From contig CM014737.1 of the NCBI GenBank assembly GCA_004329165.1, positions 23,852,066 through 23,916,065 on the forward strand: DNA of 64,000 bases. The letters are read 5' to 3'. Positions within the stretch are counted from its first letter, which is position 1. Every line of letters begins with the position of its first letter. The position numbers were made by a program, and so were the translations under genes. This document shows, one piece after another, positions 59,480 to 64,000 of this stretch. Origin of the DNA: Spatholobus suberectus (lineage: Eukaryota > Streptophyta > Magnoliopsida > Fabales > Fabaceae). Under the pieces are notes generated by a model. That model was not told where the DNA came from, did no database searches, and was given only the letters and a program-made list of their open reading frames with translations.

Positions 59480-62400
59480 TTAAAATATGAATCTAATGTT
59501 CATTGACTTTTATCTAAAGTTAAAAATTATTTATAATTCCTTACATATTTTAGCTCTTGCCTTTCCTATGCAAATATATACACCATTGAATTTTAATAAA
59601 GAGGGTTGCTTCATGCACACATACTTATATTCTTGCATCCATCTTCAAAATATCCAACTCTTGAAGATATTGACAAAATAATTTCTACTGAAATACCAAA
59701 TCAACATTGGGATAGAACTTTATACAAGTTAGTGAAAACTCACATGATGCATGATTCTTGTGGTACAACTAATAAAACATCATTGTGCATGAAAAATGGC
59801 AAATACTCTAGGTATTATCCCAAGAAATTTCAAAGCTCAACTATTGTAAATCAAGATGGTTTTCCTATTTACAAAAGAAGGGATAATGAAAGAGTCATTG
59901 GCAAGAATGGTATATTTTTGGACAATCATAGTATTGTGTCATATAATGCAAATCTTTTGTTAAAGTACCAAGTGCACCTTAACATTGATTGGTGCAATCA
60001 AAGTACTTCAATCAAGTACATATTTAAGTACATCAACAGAGGCTATGAGCAAACTATAGCTGCAATTGTTCCAAGACAAAATGATGATGGATCTCAATTG
60101 TAGGTTATTGATGGGATCAAATAGTATCTTGACTGTAGATATATCCCACCCTTAGAGGCATGTTGGAGAATTTTTTTTTCATTTCCCATTCATGGTAGAT
60201 CACTAGTCGACAAAAGATTATTCTTTCATCTTTCAAATGAAACAGTCTGCTATCTTTAATGAGGATGAAGATATTGAATCCTTGCTTTCTAAATCTAGTG
60301 TTAGGGGATCTATATTTACTTCATGGATGCAAGCTAACAAGATATACAATAAAGCCAAAAAATATTACTTATGCATAGTTTGTTTCCAAATTTGTCTATG
60401 TTGCTTAACAAATATGTTGGAAACCAAGAAAGCAAGGTTACATTATTGGAAGACTGATTTGTGATATATTTTACTTGAGGATGATGCTATTTGTTGTTAA
60501 AGGTCTATGCAACTATGAAGAGATTAGAGCTATTGGCCACATTTAATATGCAACCTTTAGATAAGCATGCTTTGCAATGGGTTTTTTCAATGATGACAAA
60601 GAATATATTGAGGCTATCAAAGAGGCCAAAGATTGGGGATTAGGTTATTATTTAACAAAATTATTTATAACAATGCTTATCTCAAAGAGCATGAATAGAC
60701 CTAGACATGTATAGGAATAGGCATGGCAACGGTTAGTAGGTGAGCAGTAAAAATCTATGTTATTTGAGTAGTAAAAATTACTCAATAATAAGGTAAATAT
60801 TTATGTTACTTATTTTACCATATGCATATTAATTTCTCATTATATGTTACATCAGAAGTTAAGCATTATAACTAATCAAATAAAGTTTCACTTCTTTTTT
60901 AGACTTACAATTAAGTGATATGAAGCTAAAAATTTTAGTACTTTTACATGCTAAGGAGTTACTACAATCTAATAAAAAAAGTCTAAAATATTACCCATCA
61001 ATGTCGTATCCCTAAGGAGAAGTCAGAAGTCAATTAGGAAATAAATTTATATATGCTAAACTTAATTATGATAAAGCTAATTTGGATGCTTAATTTCAAA
61101 ATTACCTACTAGTCTTTTACAAGTGATCTTATATATTAATCAGCCTATACTCTAAAATATAAAATTAATTATCATTTATTTTAAATTTGATTTGGTATGC
61201 TTAATAATAACTTATTTTTTTCTAAATATTGTTAAAGATGAGCAAAAAGGTTTATTTCAAAGAATCATGAAAGATATCAATGACCGACAGGGTGACATGT
61301 TTTTCATCTATGGCTATGGTGGCACTAATAAAACTTTTATGTGGAGAACCATGGCTTTTATGTTGTGTTCATAAGGTGACATCATACTTACGTAACATCA
61401 AGTGGGTAGCATTTTTTTTATTGCCTGAAAGTAGAACAACACACTCAAAGTATACAATTCATGTTCCAACATTTGAAAACTCAACCTGCAATATCTATCA
61501 AGGAAGTGAACTTGCAGAACTACTAAAGGTGTCAAAACTCATTATATGGGATGAAACACCGATGACACATAAGTTTTGTTTTGAAGCATTTGACAAAAGT
61601 CTTAGAGACATTATGAGTTTTATTAAAAACAAAAACTCTCTTTTCGGAGGAAAAGTAATTATTTTTTGTGGAGACTTTAGACAAATTTTGCCCGTTGTTA
61701 CAAATGGAAGTTGTTATGATATAGTCAATGCTACAATTAATGCCTCATACCTTTAGCAACATTGCCATGTCTTAACTCTGACAAAAAAAATGTGTTTACA
61801 ACATAATTCCAATCACACCAGTGATCAGAAATTCATTCAATTTTCACAATGGATATTAGACATAGGAGATGGAAAAATAGTTGAGCCTAATGATGGTTAT
61901 GCATCGACAAAAATTCCTGAATCATTTTAATCAAAGATTTTGGTGACCCCATTGATGCTATTATGCAAAAGAGTTCCTACAATCTAGAACCATTCTAGCA
62001 TCAACCATTAAGATTGAAAATCAAATCAATGATTATGTTCTTTCATTAATATCATGAGAAGAAAAAGAATACCTAAGCTCAGATTCAATTGGCAGGTCTG
62101 AAACACTTAAAAATCCAACACTTAGGCACTTACTCTTGAATTTTTAAACACTCTAAAAACATTTGGCCTTCCTAATCGTAGCATAAAACTCAAAGTTGGC
62201 ACGCCAATAATGCTATTAAAAAATTTATATTAGTCAAAAGGTATTTGCAATGGCACTAGATTAATTGTTACAAGACTAGAAAATCATGTTATTAAGTTGA
62301 AGATCATATTAGCAAAAAACATTGGCAATTTGGTTTACCTTTCTCACATGTCTATGTCTCTTTCTCAATCATTATGGCCTTTCAAGCTTATCAGAAGGCC

Positions 62401-62623
62401 ATTTTCGATGATTGTGTCATATGCTATGACCATTAATAAGTTCCAGGGTCAATCTCTTGCAAGTGTTAGATTATATCTACCTAAACCTCTTTTTAGGCAT
62501 GGGCAATTATATGTCGCATTCTCTAAAGTTCAAACCAAAGAAGGATTAAAGATCTTAATACATGATAAAGATAGAAGACCCTTAGATACAACAACAAATG
62601 TAGTCTTCAAAAAGGTTTTCTAA
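59480..62623 (+). pseudogene. Helitron Rep/PIF1-like helicase, broken
   Basis: The Helitron-like N domain begins near 59590 (HAHILIFLHPSSKYPTLED at 59612, then YIFKYINRGYEQ) and continues in changing phases through NEDEDIESLLSKSSVRGS and MLISKSMNRPRH (near 60700). The PIF1-type helicase follows: Walker A as YGYGGTNKTF at 61309-61338, where the usual GTGKT has become GTNKT, Walker B LIIWDETP (about 61537), FCGDFRQILPVV (about 61667), then AMTINKFQGQSL and LYVAFSKVQ (62430-62540), matching helicase motifs V and VI. At least eight stops or phase shifts occur. Such proteins drive rolling-circle transposition, but the HUH nuclease motif upstream is not recognisable and this copy is dead. Confidence 0.85.
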
Positions 62624-64000
62624 AGCCTTTAACATGCAAATGTCTATCCCTTTGAAGCCATCAATATGCAAAATTCAGCTAGATCAATACATAAGATGTT
62701 CTTTTAAGTGTGAGTTTGCATTCATATACTTAGTGACCAAAATTCATTATAATAGGAATATAAATGGATATAATTAGCTATATATAGGGATGCCCCACTC
62801 ACAAAAAAAAAAAAAAAAAGCAATGCCCTTGTACTATAGTTACATAATTACTTTTAGATTGTAAGGACAAAAAAAAAAAAGGCATATGACTAACATAGAG
62901 ATAGGGTAACATAATGTCAACATTCTAAATTGAAGTCTTTAGTGTTCAATTATTACTGTTTAGCTTTTTTAGTCATTAGAAATTTCACAACAACACTTTC
63001 TGTTACACAAAGTTCACCTATATTGTACAAAAATTGATATTGTGCTTACATGCGCTACTAAGATATATTCACTATTGTTGTTTGTAGGAGTTATATGTCT
63101 TTTTTTTTGAGACAATATCTTCTATTTGTAAAAAGTAATTACATTTTGTGAGTTTCTTGACTATAGACACGATGATTTAAAGTACCTGTCAGTTTGAAAG
63201 GGAATTAGTTTGCATGTGTGCAATATTGTTTAATACAACATAAGCTATTTAAACATCATTTAACACCATACGTTATTGATCAATGTTTTGTACATCTTTC
63301 AAGTGATTTTGATACCATTGTTTTTTCTCTTTGTATCACTACTGCCAACCAACGTTCATGATTAGATTAAGCTTTATGGTGCTGTAACACATCTTGATCA
63401 TTTCTGTTTGAAGGTGATAGAAAACTCATGATGCATGGATTGGAGAACTATATAATTTGTTGTTTCTTACATACAAATATTAACTGGATCCAAAACAACA
63501 TAAACCTTACACAAATGAATGAGAAGCTAAATAAATACCTTGTAGGATCAAATTTGAGGTTTTCAAATTCAATTTGTTTTAATGCTCCTTTTGTTTATTT
63601 TTGTTTTAAAACATGTTTTTTTTTATTAGAGAACAAATGCATATTCTCAGGTTTTGTTGTCTTCATGTGGTTAGCATGTGAAAACTAGCACCAAAGCAAG
63701 GAAAAAGTGGGTGGAAAAATAATGGAAAGGGTATTTTTCTATTCAAAGTATGGTAAGCTAACACATTTTCTTTGTTCTTTTTATGTTATTCAGCACTTGG
63801 AAGGTGAGTCAGGCTTGGTGGTGCCAATTTTCTCAAAGCAATCAACTAATATTTTTGTTGATGATGGAAAATTTGGAAAGTTGGGATATGGTTATAAAAT
63901 GTTAATACTATATGAGTGAACTTGGGAAGTTAAAAGTCTTCTTGTGTTTGAGAGTAATTAATAGTGCTACAATGATTGTGGAAGGGTTGTTTTGATCATT
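62624..64000. other. Non-coding tail, possible Helitron 3' side
   Basis: No clear gene was seen. I looked for a Helitron terminus (a CTRR end preceded by a short GC hairpin) and did not find a convincing one. Plus-strand frames at 63428-63688 and 63707-63919 are open but have no motif I recognise. Confidence 0.35.

Noticed and set aside
63707..63919. Plus-strand frame considered as a B3 or RPA-like domain
   Set aside because: The spacing of aromatic and basic residues does not match either family well enough to support a call.
1..64000. Search for tRNA or rRNA genes, CRISPR arrays and bacterial-type operons
   Set aside because: No cloverleaf tRNA with intact A and B boxes and acceptor stem, no rRNA-like conserved blocks, and no regularly spaced identical repeats with unique spacers were seen; the sequence is plant nuclear DNA.

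Overview
This window is AT-rich plant nuclear DNA. It is most likely from a legume and plausibly soybean (Glycine) or a close relative. The evidence is spliceosomal genes separated by long non-coding stretches, a SIRE/Maximus-type Ty1-copia retrotransposon with an extra env-like reading frame, arrays of a CGCTAAGCG-type word inside LTR-like DNA, many inverted-repeat MITEs, SINE-like units and decayed hAT, CACTA and Helitron transposons. The species call is inference; no organelle, bacterial or viral genome organisation is visible.

Genes. Only two loci are clearly functional, both on the minus strand. One is a two-exon ankyrin-repeat protein (38201-41209, about 682 aa). The other is mitochondrial ribosomal protein mL54 (46225-46620, 131 aa) with a probable intron in its 5' leader. 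From memory, Arabidopsis carries the same two families side by side (At3g01740/At3g01750), so this looks like conserved microsynteny. Between them lie three short minus-strand open blocks (44572-45861) with exact splice signals and compatible phases, probably the 3' end of an unrecognised gene or a gene remnant. A possible first exon with a TATA box lies at 1652-1853.

Layout. 1-7.4 kb: non-coding, MITEs and simple repeats, including a run of 24 G. 7.4-10.2 kb: a short gypsy-like LTR with primer-binding site (PBS), then a second LTR-like segment with a copia-type PBS. 10.5-11.8 kb: LTR-like DNA carrying CGCTAAGCG words. 11.85-19.06 kb: a 5'-truncated copia element (integrase, reverse transcriptase, RNase H, env-like frame, polypurine tract, 1134-bp 3' LTR), inactivated by stops and frameshifts. 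20.7-23.25 kb: a minus-strand hAT transposon remnant with duplicated subterminal repeats. 25.1-25.6 kb: a possible CACTA remnant. 27.6-29.85 kb: a non-autonomous small LTR element. 32.87-35.95 kb: three or four foldback/MITE insertions, two with perfect 9-bp target duplications. 37.1-37.4 kb: a possible solo LTR. 38.1-48.1 kb: the gene island. 48.2-51.6 kb: SINE-like units, a Tourist-like MITE and a local duplication. 53-62.6 kb: decayed plus-strand RPA-like and Helitron Rep/helicase sequence.

The transposon genes are all broken. The mL54 protein acts in mitochondrial translation, and the ankyrin protein probably acts as a protein-binding scaffold. Nothing in the sequence shows that the two work together beyond being neighbours.
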